A stretch of DNA of 16,031 bases from UBA11524 sp964542315 (GTDB lineage: Bacteria; Bacillota; Clostridia; Christensenellales; Aristaeellaceae), in the NCBI GenBank assembly GCA_964542315.1, contig CAZIUA010000062.1, positions 1-16,031 of the forward strand. Direction: 5' to 3'. Position 1 is the stretch's first letter, and every line of letters starts with the position of its first letter. A program made the translations under genes and the position numbers. Under the pieces are notes generated by a model. That model saw only the letters and a program-made list of their open reading frames with translations, was not told the DNA's origin and did no database searches. This document shows positions 1-7,192 of this stretch, piece by piece.

Positions 1-1301
1 ATGGTCTCGAAGGAGCGGAGGGTATCCTCCAGCTTCACATAGCGGCCCTCCAGGCCGGTGAACTGCTCGGCCACCGAGAAGGGCTGGGAAAAGAACTGCT
101 GGATGCGGCGGGAGCGCTCCACGGTGCGGCGGTCCTCCTCGCTCAGCTCCTCCATGCCCAGTATGGCGATGATGTCCTGCAGCTCCCGGTAGCGCTGGAG
201 CAGCTCCTGGGTGCCCCGGGCGATCTTGTAGTGCCGCTCCCCCACCACGTCGGGCTCCAGGATCCGGGAGGTGGACTCCAGGGGGTCCACCGCCGGGTAG
301 ATGCCCTGCTCCACGATCTTGCGGGAGAGAACGGTGGTGGCGTCCAGGTGGGCAAAGGTGGTGGCGGGGGCGGGGTCGGTCAGGTCGTCGGCGGGGACAT
401 ACACCGCCTGAACGGAGGTGATGGACCCGTCCTTGGTGGAGGTGATGCGCTCCTGAAGGGCGCCCATCTCGTTGGCCAGGGTGGGCTGATAGCCCACGGC
501 GGAGGGCATACGGCCCAGCAGCGCGGACACCTCGGAGCCAGCCTGGGTGAAGCGGAAAATATTGTCGATGAAGAGCAGCACGTCCTGGTTTTCCTGGTCG
601 CGGAAGTATTCCGCCACGGTCAGGCCGGACAGGCCGACGCGCATACGGGCTCCCGGAGGCTCATTCATCTGGCCGTAGATTAGCGCCGTGTTCTTCAGCA
701 CGCCGGATTCCTTCATCTCGTTGTACAGGTCGTTGCCCTCACGGGTACGCTCGCCAACGCCGGTGAAGACGGACAGGCCATTATGCTGCTTGGCGATGTT
801 GTTGATCAGCTCCATGATCAGGACTGTCTTGCCAACGCCAGCGCCGCCGAACAGGCCGATCTTGCCGCCCTTGGAATAGGGGCAGATCAGGTCGATGACC
901 TTGATGCCGGTTTCGAGGATCTCGGTGGAGGTGGCCAGCTCATCAAAAGCAGGGGCGGGACGGTGGATATCCCAGCGTTCACCCTCCACGGGTGCGCCAT
1001 TGTCCACCACATCGCCCAGGACATTAAAGATGCGGCCCAGGGTCTGACGGCCGACCGGCACGGAGATGGCCGCGCCTGTATCCGTCACGACGGAATCGCG
1101 CTGGAGGCCATCGGTGGAGGCCATGGCGATGCAGCGGGCGGTGTTGTCACCGATGTGCTGTGCCACCTCCACCGTCAGCTTGCGCTCGCCGATCATGACC
1201 GTCAGTGCCTGGTGGATGGGCGGAAGGCCGCCCTTTTCGAAACGGACGTCAACCACAGGACCCATGACCTGTGCGACGATGCCCGTATTGGTTTTTGCCA
1301 A
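1..1301 (-). CDS. atpD: F-type ATP synthase beta subunit (partial, C-terminus beyond left edge)
   Basis: Catalytic beta subunit of the F1 head, which makes or hydrolyses ATP at the alpha/beta interfaces on the cytoplasmic side. Visible are 433 codons. The family is about 465 residues long, so roughly 30 C-terminal residues are missing at the window edge. The start is a TTG at 1301-1299 (reads LAKTNTGIV), chosen because AGAAGGGGG lies 8 nt upstream and no ATG or GTG fits. Motifs: Walker A GGAGVGKT at residues 152-159, the catalytic-Glu motif GERTREGNDLY, Walker B LLFIDNIFRF, ATTFAHLDATTVLSR, and the DELSEED-type loop EELSEED. It is last in the visible operon, 39 nt after atpG; atpC should follow outside. 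Codon use changes inside the gene: positions 1 to about 400 favour CGG, GGG and CCC, while 650-1301 uses CGT, GGT, CCT and GAT. The reading frame stays intact throughout. Confidence 0.97.
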   Translation of the reverse strand, partial: MAKTNTGIVAQVMGPVVDVRFEKGGLPPIHQALTVMIGERKLTVEVAQHIGDNTARCIAMASTDGLQRDSVVTDTGAAISVPVGRQTLGRIFNVLGDVVDNGAPVEGERWDIHRPAPAFDELATSTEILETGIKVIDLICPYSKGGKIGLFGGAGVGKTVLIMELINNIAKQHNGLSVFTGVGERTREGNDLYNEMKESGVLKNTALIYGQMNEPPGARMRVGLSGLTVAEYFRDQENQDVLLFIDNIFRFTQAGSEVSALLGRMPSAVGYQPTLANEMGALQERITSTKDGSITSVQAVYVPADDLTDPAPATTFAHLDATTVLSRKIVEQGIYPAVDPLESTSRILEPDVVGERHYKIARGTQELLQRYRELQDIIAILGMEELSEEDRRTVERSRRIQQFFSQPFSVAEQFTGLEGRYVKLEDTLRSFET

Positions 1302-1340
1302 AGGTATAACCCCCTTCTGTCTGATAGGGTATCCAACGGA

Positions 1341-2141
1341 TCAGCTGCCGCTGCCCGCAACGATTTCCGTGATTTCCTGCGTGATCGCGCCCTGACGCGC
1401 CCGGTTATATTGCAGCTGGAGGTCGTCGATCATGGCGCGGGCATTCTTGCCGGCGGAATCCATGGCCATGCGGCGCGCCGCGACTTCACTGGCGAAGCTC
1501 TCGCGGATGCACGCCATCAGGATGCCAGCGACATAATCCGGCACGGTGGCATTGAGGATGGTCTCCTCATCCGGCTCGAAAATGGCGCTGATGGGCTCGA
1601 CCGCTTCCGGCTTTTGCAGCGGAAGCACCCATTTGACCTCAGCCTCCTGGCTCATCATAGAGACATACCGGGTGTAGACGATGCCCAGACGATCGTACTG
1701 CCCTGCCACAAAATCCTTACAGAGCATCCGGGACAGGGCGATGGCTTCCGCCGGGGAATACTTCTCCGAGGAAACAACTGCACTGCCGTAGCGTTCGCAG
1801 GATCGCTTGCCGATGGGGATGATCTCCTCCGCCTGCATGCCGCCCACCAGGCGGAACACATTGGCGTTGTAGCCGCCTGCCAGACCGCGGTCGCCCGCGA
1901 TAACGATCAGGCGCGTGCGCTCCCCTGCTGCGCGCATATAGGGGCTGGACTGGCATTCCGCCACATTGGCCAGCACGCTGACGACCTTATCATAGGCCGC
2001 GACATACTGTTTGCCGTTTTGCATGGCCAGATTCGCCCGGCGCATTTTGGAGGACGCCACAAGGCCCATGGCACTGGTGGTGTGCAGGGTGGAATCGACC
2101 GAACGGATGCGATTTTTCAGGGCTTTGGTGTTGGCTCCCAT
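1341..2141 (-). CDS. atpG: F-type ATP synthase gamma subunit
   Basis: Gamma subunit, the central rotor shaft that links the c-ring to the alpha3beta3 head. The start chosen is the ATG at 2141-2139 (MGANTKALKNRI), because GGAGG lies 8 nt upstream. A GTG at 2150 in the same frame would add three residues but has no placed ribosome site. This gives 266 residues, a little shorter than the usual 280-295, apparently through a compact middle part. Conserved are the N-terminal coil (LKNRIRSVDST, SSKMRRA), the GDRGLAGGYN motif typical of gamma, and the C-terminal coil with AMDSAGKNA and YNRARQGAITQEITEIV. It lies 5 nt after the atpA stop codon, so translation is probably coupled to atpA. The intact N- and C-terminal helices argue for a working protein. 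Confidence 0.95.
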   Translation of the reverse strand: MGANTKALKNRIRSVDSTLHTTSAMGLVASSKMRRANLAMQNGKQYVAAYDKVVSVLANVAECQSSPYMRAAGERTRLIVIAGDRGLAGGYNANVFRLVGGMQAEEIIPIGKRSCERYGSAVVSSEKYSPAEAIALSRMLCKDFVAGQYDRLGIVYTRYVSMMSQEAEVKWVLPLQKPEAVEPISAIFEPDEETILNATVPDYVAGILMACIRESFASEVAARRMAMDSAGKNARAMIDDLQLQYNRARQGAITQEITEIVAGSGS

Positions 2142-2146
2142 GCCCG

Positions 2147-3640
2147 TCACCTCCGCATGGACGCAAGCGCCGCTTCCAGCTCCTTCACGTCAGCATCGGA
2201 CCATTCGCCGCGCTCGATGCGGTTCAGCCATTCGGCATGCTCCGCCTCCAGCTTTTCATACAGGCGCTCCTCCCACGCTGCCACATCCTTGACCGCGACC
2301 TCCATCAGGAAGCCATGGATCACCGCGTACACGACCGCCACCTGGCAGCCCACGCGGATGGGCGCGTTCTTGCCCTGCTTGAGCACCTCAACGATGCGTT
2401 CGCCCAGCGCCAGACGGTGCTTGGTGTCCGCATCCAGATCGCTGCCGAACTGGGCGAAGGATTTCAGCTCCAGATACTGCGCATAGAGCAGCTTGAGCTC
2501 ACCGGCGACCTTCTTCATACCCTTGAGCTGCGCCGAACCGCCCACGCGGCTGACGGAGATACCGGGGTTGATGGCCGGCATGATGCCGGAATGGAACAGC
2601 TCCGTTTCCAGGAAGATCTGGCCGTCCGTGATGGAGATCACGTTGGTGGGGATATAGGCGGAAACGTCACCCGCCTGGGTCTCGATGATGGGCAATGCCG
2701 TGATGGAACCGCTGCCGAAGTCCTCATGGACACAGGCTGCACGCTCCAAAAGGCGGGAATGCAGATAGAACACGTCGCCCGGATAGGCCTCGCGTCCCGG
2801 AGGACGGCGGATCAGCAGCGACAGTGCGCGGTAGGCCACCGCATGCTTGGACAGGTCGTCATAGACAATCAGCACGTCCTTGCCCTGCTCGCGGAAATAC
2901 TCCGCCATGGCGCAGCCAGCATAGGGCGCGATGTACTGAAGCGGGGCGCTTTCGGCCGCAGAGGCAGACACGATGATCGTGTAGGGCATCGCACCGGCGC
3001 GCTCGAGCTCACCGGCGATCTGCACGACGGAGGTGCGCTTCTGGCCGATGGCAACATACACGCACAACACGCCCTTGCCCTTCTGGTTGATGATGGTATC
3101 AATGGCGATGGCGGTCTTGCCCGTCTGACGGTCGCCAATGATCAATTCGCGCTGGCCGCGGCCGATGGGGATCATGGCGTCGATGGCCTTGATGCCCGTC
3201 TGGAGCGGCACATGCACGCTCTTGCGCTCGATGATGCCAGGGGCTTCGGATTCGATGGGACGGGTCTGGGTGGTGATGATGTCCCCCTTGCCGTCGATGG
3301 GCTGACCCAGGGCATTCACCACGCGGCCCAGCAGGTTTTCACCCACGGGGACGGACAGGGCGCGTCCCGTGCGATACACGGTGGAGCCCTCGCGGATGGT
3401 CTCCTTGTCGCTCAGCACGGCGACGGAAACGGTATCCTCCTCCAGGTTCTGGGCCATGCCGAAGCTGCCATCCTCGAAGCGGAGCAGCTCATTGGCCATG
3501 CAGGAGCGCAGACCGTACACCCGCGCGATGCCGTCGCCCACGGTGATGACCGTGCCGGTCTCATTCATCTCGATGCGGGATTTGTAATTCCGGATCTGCT
3601 CCTTGAGGATGCTTGAAATTTCTTCCGGTCGATTGCTCAT
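2147..3640 (-). CDS. atpA: F-type ATP synthase alpha subunit
   Basis: Alpha subunit of F1, carrying the non-catalytic nucleotide sites and the arginine finger that completes the catalytic site on beta. It has 497 residues, close to the family norm of about 500. The N-terminal beta-barrel (about residues 25-95) contains VGDGIARVYGL. The P-loop GDRQTGKT is at 169-176, Walker B (VLIVYDDLSKHA) near 256-267, the alpha signature region LIRRPPGREAYPGDVFYLHSRLLERAA near 276-302, and PGISVSRVGGSAQ near 359-371, with the probable arginine finger at R365. The ATG overlaps the atpH stop by 4 nt (ATGA), and AAGGAAG lies about 10 nt upstream inside atpH. Overlaps of this kind normally keep F1 subunits translated in step. 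Nothing unusual was seen in the active residues. Confidence 0.98.
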   Translation of the reverse strand: MSNRPEEISSILKEQIRNYKSRIEMNETGTVITVGDGIARVYGLRSCMANELLRFEDGSFGMAQNLEEDTVSVAVLSDKETIREGSTVYRTGRALSVPVGENLLGRVVNALGQPIDGKGDIITTQTRPIESEAPGIIERKSVHVPLQTGIKAIDAMIPIGRGQRELIIGDRQTGKTAIAIDTIINQKGKGVLCVYVAIGQKRTSVVQIAGELERAGAMPYTIIVSASAAESAPLQYIAPYAGCAMAEYFREQGKDVLIVYDDLSKHAVAYRALSLLIRRPPGREAYPGDVFYLHSRLLERAACVHEDFGSGSITALPIIETQAGDVSAYIPTNVISITDGQIFLETELFHSGIMPAINPGISVSRVGGSAQLKGMKKVAGELKLLYAQYLELKSFAQFGSDLDADTKHRLALGERIVEVLKQGKNAPIRVGCQVAVVYAVIHGFLMEVAVKDVAAWEERLYEKLEAEHAEWLNRIERGEWSDADVKELEAALASMRR

Positions 3641-4167
3641 CTATTCATCACTTCCTTGATTTCTTCCAGCCGATGCTTCAGGCTGCCGTCGATGACCTTG
3701 CCGTCCACACGGACGACCATGCCACCCAGCAGCGCGGGATCCACCGTGCTTTCCAGGTGGATGGTGCGCTCCAGCTTCCGGCTGAGTTTGTCGGTCAGCG
3801 TCTGCTTTTCTTCTTCCGTCAGCGCCACAGCGCTGGTCACATAGGCGGTGGACAAGCGGCAATGCTCGTCATACAGCGCGGTATAGGCATTGACGCTTGC
3901 GTCCAGGTCATGGATGCGCCCATGCTGCACCAGCACGCAGACGAAATTCATCACATGCTCCGGCTGGACATCCCCGAAGGCCTTTTCCAGCACGGCGCAT
4001 CTTTCCTCCGTGGGGATGGAGGGCGACGCCAGCAGATCCAGCGCGCCTTCCGTGCCGAGGATACCGTCCCGCATGGTTTTCAGCGCCGTCAGCGTTTCTG
4101 CGACAGTGCCGGTCTCCAGCGCCAGAGAAAACAGCGCCTCAGCATAGGATTTGCTCATATCCGTCAT
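3637..4167 (-). CDS. atpH: F-type ATP synthase delta subunit
   Basis: Delta subunit (OSCP homologue), which fixes the peripheral stalk to the top of the F1 head. It has 176 residues, the normal length. The N-terminal helical bundle begins SYAEALFSLALE, and the C-terminal part has the family signature DPALLGGMVVRVDGKVIDGSLKHRL near residues 143-167. The ATG at 4167 overlaps the atpF stop by 1 nt (TGATG). A second ATG nine bases later (MSKSYAEAL) is a possible alternative start, since the ribosome site in front of the first is poor and coupling from atpF may do the work. The 3' end overlaps atpA by 4 nt. As is usual for this fast-evolving subunit, the central part is less conserved than the ends. 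Confidence 0.94.
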   Translation of the reverse strand: MTDMSKSYAEALFSLALETGTVAETLTALKTMRDGILGTEGALDLLASPSIPTEERCAVLEKAFGDVQPEHVMNFVCVLVQHGRIHDLDASVNAYTALYDEHCRLSTAYVTSAVALTEEEKQTLTDKLSRKLERTIHLESTVDPALLGGMVVRVDGKVIDGSLKHRLEEIKEVMNR

Positions 4168-4667
4168 CAGTTGTCACCCACGCCCTTCAGGAACTCGTCG
4201 ATCATCTTGCGATGGTCGTTTTCGTTCATTTCGCGCTGGAGCAGCTGCTCGGTCATGGCGGCGGACACGTCGGTGATGTCGCGGCGGATGGATTCCATGG
4301 CCTTCTTCTTCTCCAGAGAAGCCTCCACCTCGCCCTGACGGACGATCTCCTCCGCCTTCTGCTGCGCCTCGGCCACGATCTTCTCGCCCCGCTTATTGGC
4401 ATGGACGGTCGCATCGTGGATGATGCCTTCCGCCGTTTCGTTGGCGGTGGCGAGCTTCGCGGCGTATTCCTCCCGGGCGGCATTGGCGGACATGCGTGCT
4501 TCCTCCGCATCTGCGTAGGTCTTTTCGATCGTCGCCTTGCGCCCCTCCAGCACGGCCTTCACCGGCTTATAGAGGAATTTCTTCAGCAGTGTGTACAGAA
4601 TGGCCAGATTCGTCAGGGAAATCAGAATCTGCCATATATTCAGCGATACGATCCCCAAATTTTCCAT
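4167..4667 (-). CDS. atpF: F-type ATP synthase b subunit (peripheral stalk)
   Basis: Subunit b, which forms the dimeric peripheral stalk holding the a subunit and delta still while the rotor turns. It has 166 residues, typical for bacteria. One N-terminal membrane helix (about residues 8-29, NIWQILISLTNLAILYTLL) is followed by FLYKPV and then a long, highly charged Ala/Glu/Lys-rich helix to the C-terminus, as expected for the stalk coiled coil. The ATG at 4667 lies 13 nt after the atpE stop. The ribosome site is weak (GGGTG), so expression probably depends on read-through translation from atpE. Only one b-type gene is visible; no b' partner is present. Confidence 0.95.
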   Translation of the reverse strand: MENLGIVSLNIWQILISLTNLAILYTLLKKFLYKPVKAVLEGRKATIEKTYADAEEARMSANAAREEYAAKLATANETAEGIIHDATVHANKRGEKIVAEAQQKAEEIVRQGEVEASLEKKKAMESIRRDITDVSAAMTEQLLQREMNENDHRKMIDEFLKGVGDN

Positions 4668-4680
4668 GTGTCACACCCAC

Positions 4681-4986
4681 TTACAGACCCAGTTCCTTCA
4701 GCTTCTTCACGCCGTCCACCAGGGTGTTGACGAACATGCCGGGCGCGACGAAGATCAGCAGGATGGAGATGACCAGGGAGTAGATACCGGTGGACTCGGT
4801 GATGGCACAGCCCATGATCATGGTCGAGGTGACAGCGCCCTTGGCCTCAGGCTGACGGCCGATGGCCTCACAGGACTTGGCGACAGCGCCGCCTTCACCG
4901 ATAGCAGGGCCGATAGCGCCAATGCCCATGCAGAGACCCGCGCCCACTGCGCAGCAAGCAAGAATGATCGCGATTGCCAGTTCCAT
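4681..4986 (-). CDS. atpE: F-type ATP synthase c subunit, Na+-type with two carboxylates
   Basis: Subunit c, the hairpin that forms the ion-carrying rotor ring in the membrane. It has 101 residues, longer than the usual 75-90. Helix 1 is about residues 3-33, the polar loop RQPEAKG is at 44-50, and helix 2 is about 52-81. The ion site in helix 2 is E64-S65-T66-G-I-Y69, the pattern of Na+-binding c-rings such as Ilyobacter. In helix 1 the position usually occupied by Gln in Na+ rotors is Glu (GPAIGEGG, E31), giving two carboxylates as described for Fusobacterium nucleatum. After helix 2 there is an extra tail of about 17 residues ending KKLKELGL. The ATG has a strong GGAGG site 9 nt upstream, fitting the high copy number of c. 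That it couples Na+ is inferred from these residues, not shown. Confidence 0.96.
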   Translation of the reverse strand: MELAIAIILACCAVGAGLCMGIGAIGPAIGEGGAVAKSCEAIGRQPEAKGAVTSTMIMGCAITESTGIYSLVISILLIFVAPGMFVNTLVDGVKKLKELGL

Positions 4987-5032
4987 AGTTTAATTCCTCC
5001 GTTTTTTTCATGTTGATGAGTTAAAAGTGCAG

Positions 5033-5048
5033 GCCGCTTTTCTGCGGC
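5033..5048 (-). other. Small stem-loop in the atpB-atpE gap
   Basis: The 84-nt gap between atpB and atpE is the longest in the operon. It contains an inverted repeat GCCGC/GCGGC with a 6-nt loop, 23 nt after the atpB stop. No T-run follows on the minus strand, so it does not look like a terminator. It could mark an mRNA processing or stability point just upstream of the highly expressed c subunit; that role is inference only. Confidence 0.4.
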
Positions 5049-5070
5049 AATGATCCGTGGATGATGGTTG

Positions 5071-5985
5071 TCAGGCCGCCTTCGCCTTTTTGGCTTTGCG
5101 GGCCTCCCGCTTGGCCTTGCGCTCAGCAATGGCGTCTTCGGGGTAGTTCTCGGAGATGTTCAGCATGGTCAGCATGGCGAAGATATACGCCTGCAGGCTG
5201 CTGCTGAAGATGTCGAAGTAGACGCTGAGGATGGCGGGGATACCGATCTGCAGGAAGGGGATGTTCCCCAGGAAACCAGGCAGCCAGCCCAGCACCAGCG
5301 CGGACAGGTTCTGCAGTGCCCAGGCCACCAGCGTCGCGATGACCGTGCCGGACATGACATTGCCGAAATGGCGGAACGTCATGGCCACGGGCAGGGCGAT
5401 CTCACTGAGGATGTTCATGGGCAGCATGATGAAGATGGGCTGCAGGAAGCCGCCGGCATAATTGGCAAGGCCGGCCTTGAGCTTCGTCTTCGTCACGAGG
5501 ATGAAGACCAGCAAGCCCCAGCCGCCGATCACGCTCACGTCCGACGTAGGCGGGAATACGCCCAGCAGGGACATGAAGCTCGAGCAGGCCGACAGGGCGA
5601 TGATCGCGCCGATGAAGGGCGCATAGGTATCATGGTAGACCGGGTGCATGCTGTCCTGCACGAGGGAGTCCAGCTTTTCCACGATCCACTCCGCCGCCAT
5701 CTGCCGCCAGTCCCGCTTGTCCGCCTTGATCCCATGGGTCAGGAACAGACACGCGCCCGTGATCGTGATCATGATCAGCCAGGAGTTCACCTGCGCCTCA
5801 GAGATGATCAGATCCTGGATGGGCATGGGGATGGTCAGCAGGATGCGCGCACCCGCGATGGAGATGCTGCCGTCCGGCGGATCCGCCGTGAGCACCTTGA
5901 TCGTCATCGCCGCCAGCAAGGGCAGCACCATCATCAGGATGAGGAGGATATCCTCAATGAGAAACCGCTTGTCTCTTTTTTTCAC
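5071..5985 (-). CDS. atpB: F-type ATP synthase a subunit
   Basis: Subunit a, the membrane stator that provides the two ion half-channels next to the c-ring. It has 304 residues, longer than the usual 220-270. The start is a GTG at 5985, chosen because the strong site AAAGGAGGTGA lies just upstream. There is a membrane helix at about 8-30, an extracytoplasmic stretch to about 60, then further helices. The essential stator arginine is R205 in PVAMTFRHFGNVMSG, where His follows the Arg in place of the more common Leu. The last helix has the conserved SSSLQAYIFAMLTMLNI. The protein ends in a very basic tail of about 17 residues (KAKREARKAKKAKAA), probably cytoplasmic. It sits between atpI and atpE, as usual. 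The longer N-terminal segment and the basic tail are the unusual points. Confidence 0.96.
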   Translation of the reverse strand: MKKRDKRFLIEDILLILMMVLPLLAAMTIKVLTADPPDGSISIAGARILLTIPMPIQDLIISEAQVNSWLIMITITGACLFLTHGIKADKRDWRQMAAEWIVEKLDSLVQDSMHPVYHDTYAPFIGAIIALSACSSFMSLLGVFPPTSDVSVIGGWGLLVFILVTKTKLKAGLANYAGGFLQPIFIMLPMNILSEIALPVAMTFRHFGNVMSGTVIATLVAWALQNLSALVLGWLPGFLGNIPFLQIGIPAILSVYFDIFSSSLQAYIFAMLTMLNISENYPEDAIAERKAKREARKAKKAKAA

Positions 5986-6027
5986 CGATTTTTCACCTCC
6001 TTTGCTCAGAGGTCGGGGGATATGTGC

Positions 6028-6447
6028 TTATTTTTCCTTCATGGTCAGGCCGCGGATGGAAACGCCGATCCGCGGGAATAGCTGCGGCACCAGCACCGCA
6101 ACGGTATCAAAGCAATCCAACGCGGCGCCGATGACCAGCACAACGAGCATCATCACCAGCCGCAGCTGCTGGGACGCCTGGAGCTTTTTCTTGGCGTCCT
6201 TTTCCTCCAGGCCGACAGCCTTCTGGACCGTCAGCCCCATCAAAAAGAAGTTGCCCACTGCCAGCGCGCCGCCCAGGAGATTCCCCAGGAGCACAGTGGC
6301 ATTCCACTCCCCCAGGACAAGGTACACGATCTGCATCACGGCGCTGAGCATCAGCGCGATGCCCGCGATAAACCTGGTTTCCTTCGCCACGGTGGGATCG
6401 ATCTTTTTCTCCAATCCAGTCTTCCCCCCTTTCATTCGATTTTTCAC
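6028..6447 (-). CDS. atpI: ATP synthase I-family membrane protein
   Basis: Small hydrophobic protein at the head of the operon. AtpI proteins help assemble the c-ring, notably in Na+ ATP synthases, and may carry Mg2+ or Ca2+. Four membrane segments are visible at about 25-47, 50-74, 95-115 and 117-134, ending with VPQLFPRIGV, a pattern typical of the family. The start is uncertain. A GTG at 6447 gives 139 residues with a poorly spaced AGGAAG, and an ATG at 6435 has no clear site. A TTG at 6414 (MEKKIDPTVAKETRF) has AAAGGGGGG 9 nt upstream, resembling the TTG start of atpD, and gives 128 residues. The outermost start is reported here, but the TTG is quite possible. The gap to atpB is 42 nt and contains the atpB ribosome site. 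Confidence 0.85.
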   Translation of the reverse strand: MKNRMKGGKTGLEKKIDPTVAKETRFIAGIALMLSAVMQIVYLVLGEWNATVLLGNLLGGALAVGNFFLMGLTVQKAVGLEEKDAKKKLQASQQLRLVMMLVVLVIGAALDCFDTVAVLVPQLFPRIGVSIRGLTMKEK

Positions 6448-6465
6448 TTCGCCGACTTTCTTCCT

Positions 6466-6494
6466 ATTATAATTGATTTGCGTGAGTTTTGCAA
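6466..6494 (-). promoter_or_regulatory. Promoter of the atp operon
   Basis: On the minus strand the -35 box TTGCAA (6494-6489) and the perfect -10 box TATAAT (6471-6466) are separated by exactly 17 bp. The predicted start point is near 6459, only about 12 nt before the outermost GTG of atpI; this short leader is another reason to consider the later atpI starts. The stretch between this promoter and the tatC terminator (6495-6630) is AT-richer than its surroundings and shows no gene. Confidence 0.8.
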
Positions 6495-6630
6495 GGGCTT
6501 ACACGGCAGAAATTGTGGAAATACAACAAAGATATATTTTTAACTATCACGCAAAAAACGGTACCCCTGCAAAACAGAGCATACCGCTTCCATATGAACT
6601 ATGTATGACCCGGACTCCCCGACCGGACGC

Positions 6631-6660
6631 AAAAAATCCGCCACTTTTATGGCGGATTTT
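6631..6660 (-). terminator. Rho-independent terminator after tatC
   Basis: A 10-bp perfect stem AAAATCCGCC/GGCGGATTTT with an 8-nt loop lies 16 nt after the tatC stop. On the minus strand the stem runs into TTTTTT. It separates the tatC unit from the atp operon promoter. Confidence 0.85.
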
Positions 6661-6676
6661 GCGGACTGACGTTGAT

Positions 6677-7192
6677 TCACTTTTCCTTCCTCTGCACGAT
6701 CTTGCAGATCAGCAGGGAAATCTCGAAGAGGATCAGAATCGGGATGGACAGCATGATCTGGCTGACCACATCCGGCGGGGTCAGGAATGCAGCGATGACG
6801 ACCACCGCAAGAATGACGAATTTGCGCTTGCCGGCCAGCATCTCATAGTTCGTTATGCCCAATTTCGTGGTGATATACAGCGCCACGGGCAGCTCGAAGG
6901 CCAGGCCGAAGGGCAGCACGAAGCCAAAGAGGAAGCTGACATACTTGTCGATCGCCAGCATGGGTGTGGCGAGGTCTTCACCGGCGACAAGGAAGAAATC
7001 CACCGCCAGGAAATACACGGCGCAATAGCAGAATGCGACACCCAGCAGGAACAGCACCACCGCGGCGCCAAACGTCATCTTGAACGCGCGCTTTTCATGC
7101 GCGTACAGGGCAGGCTTGATGAATCCCCACACCTGCCAGAACACATACGGGCTTGCAAGCACCACACCGGCAATGATGGCCACCTTAAGCTT
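6677..7192 (-). pseudogene. tatC: tatC, 5'-truncated (Sec-independent protein translocase TatC)
   Basis: TatC is the membrane receptor of the twin-arginine export system, which moves folded proteins across the membrane. About 171 residues are present, from KLKVAIIAGVVLASPYVFWQVWGFIKPALY (end of the first periplasmic loop and TM2) through TM6, ending ICKIVQRKEK. The family is about 240-255 residues, so some 75 N-terminal residues (TM1 with the conserved LxELRxR cytoplasmic motif and most of the first loop) are absent. Upstream of 7192 the frame stays open to 7342, but that part is the antisense of the FMN-binding fragment and has no TatC character. No start or ribosome site belongs to the fragment. 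It is either a deletion remnant or half of a chimera; in both cases it is not functional as it stands here. Confidence 0.88.

Noticed and set aside
783..2486. A 567-codon plus-strand frame opposite atpD and atpG (and a 459-codon one at 2237-3616 opposite atpA)
   Set aside because: They are antisense of conserved ATP synthase genes, with composition typical of shadow frames.
5033..5048. Terminator between atpB and atpE
   Set aside because: Short stem without a T-run; the genes are plainly one operon.
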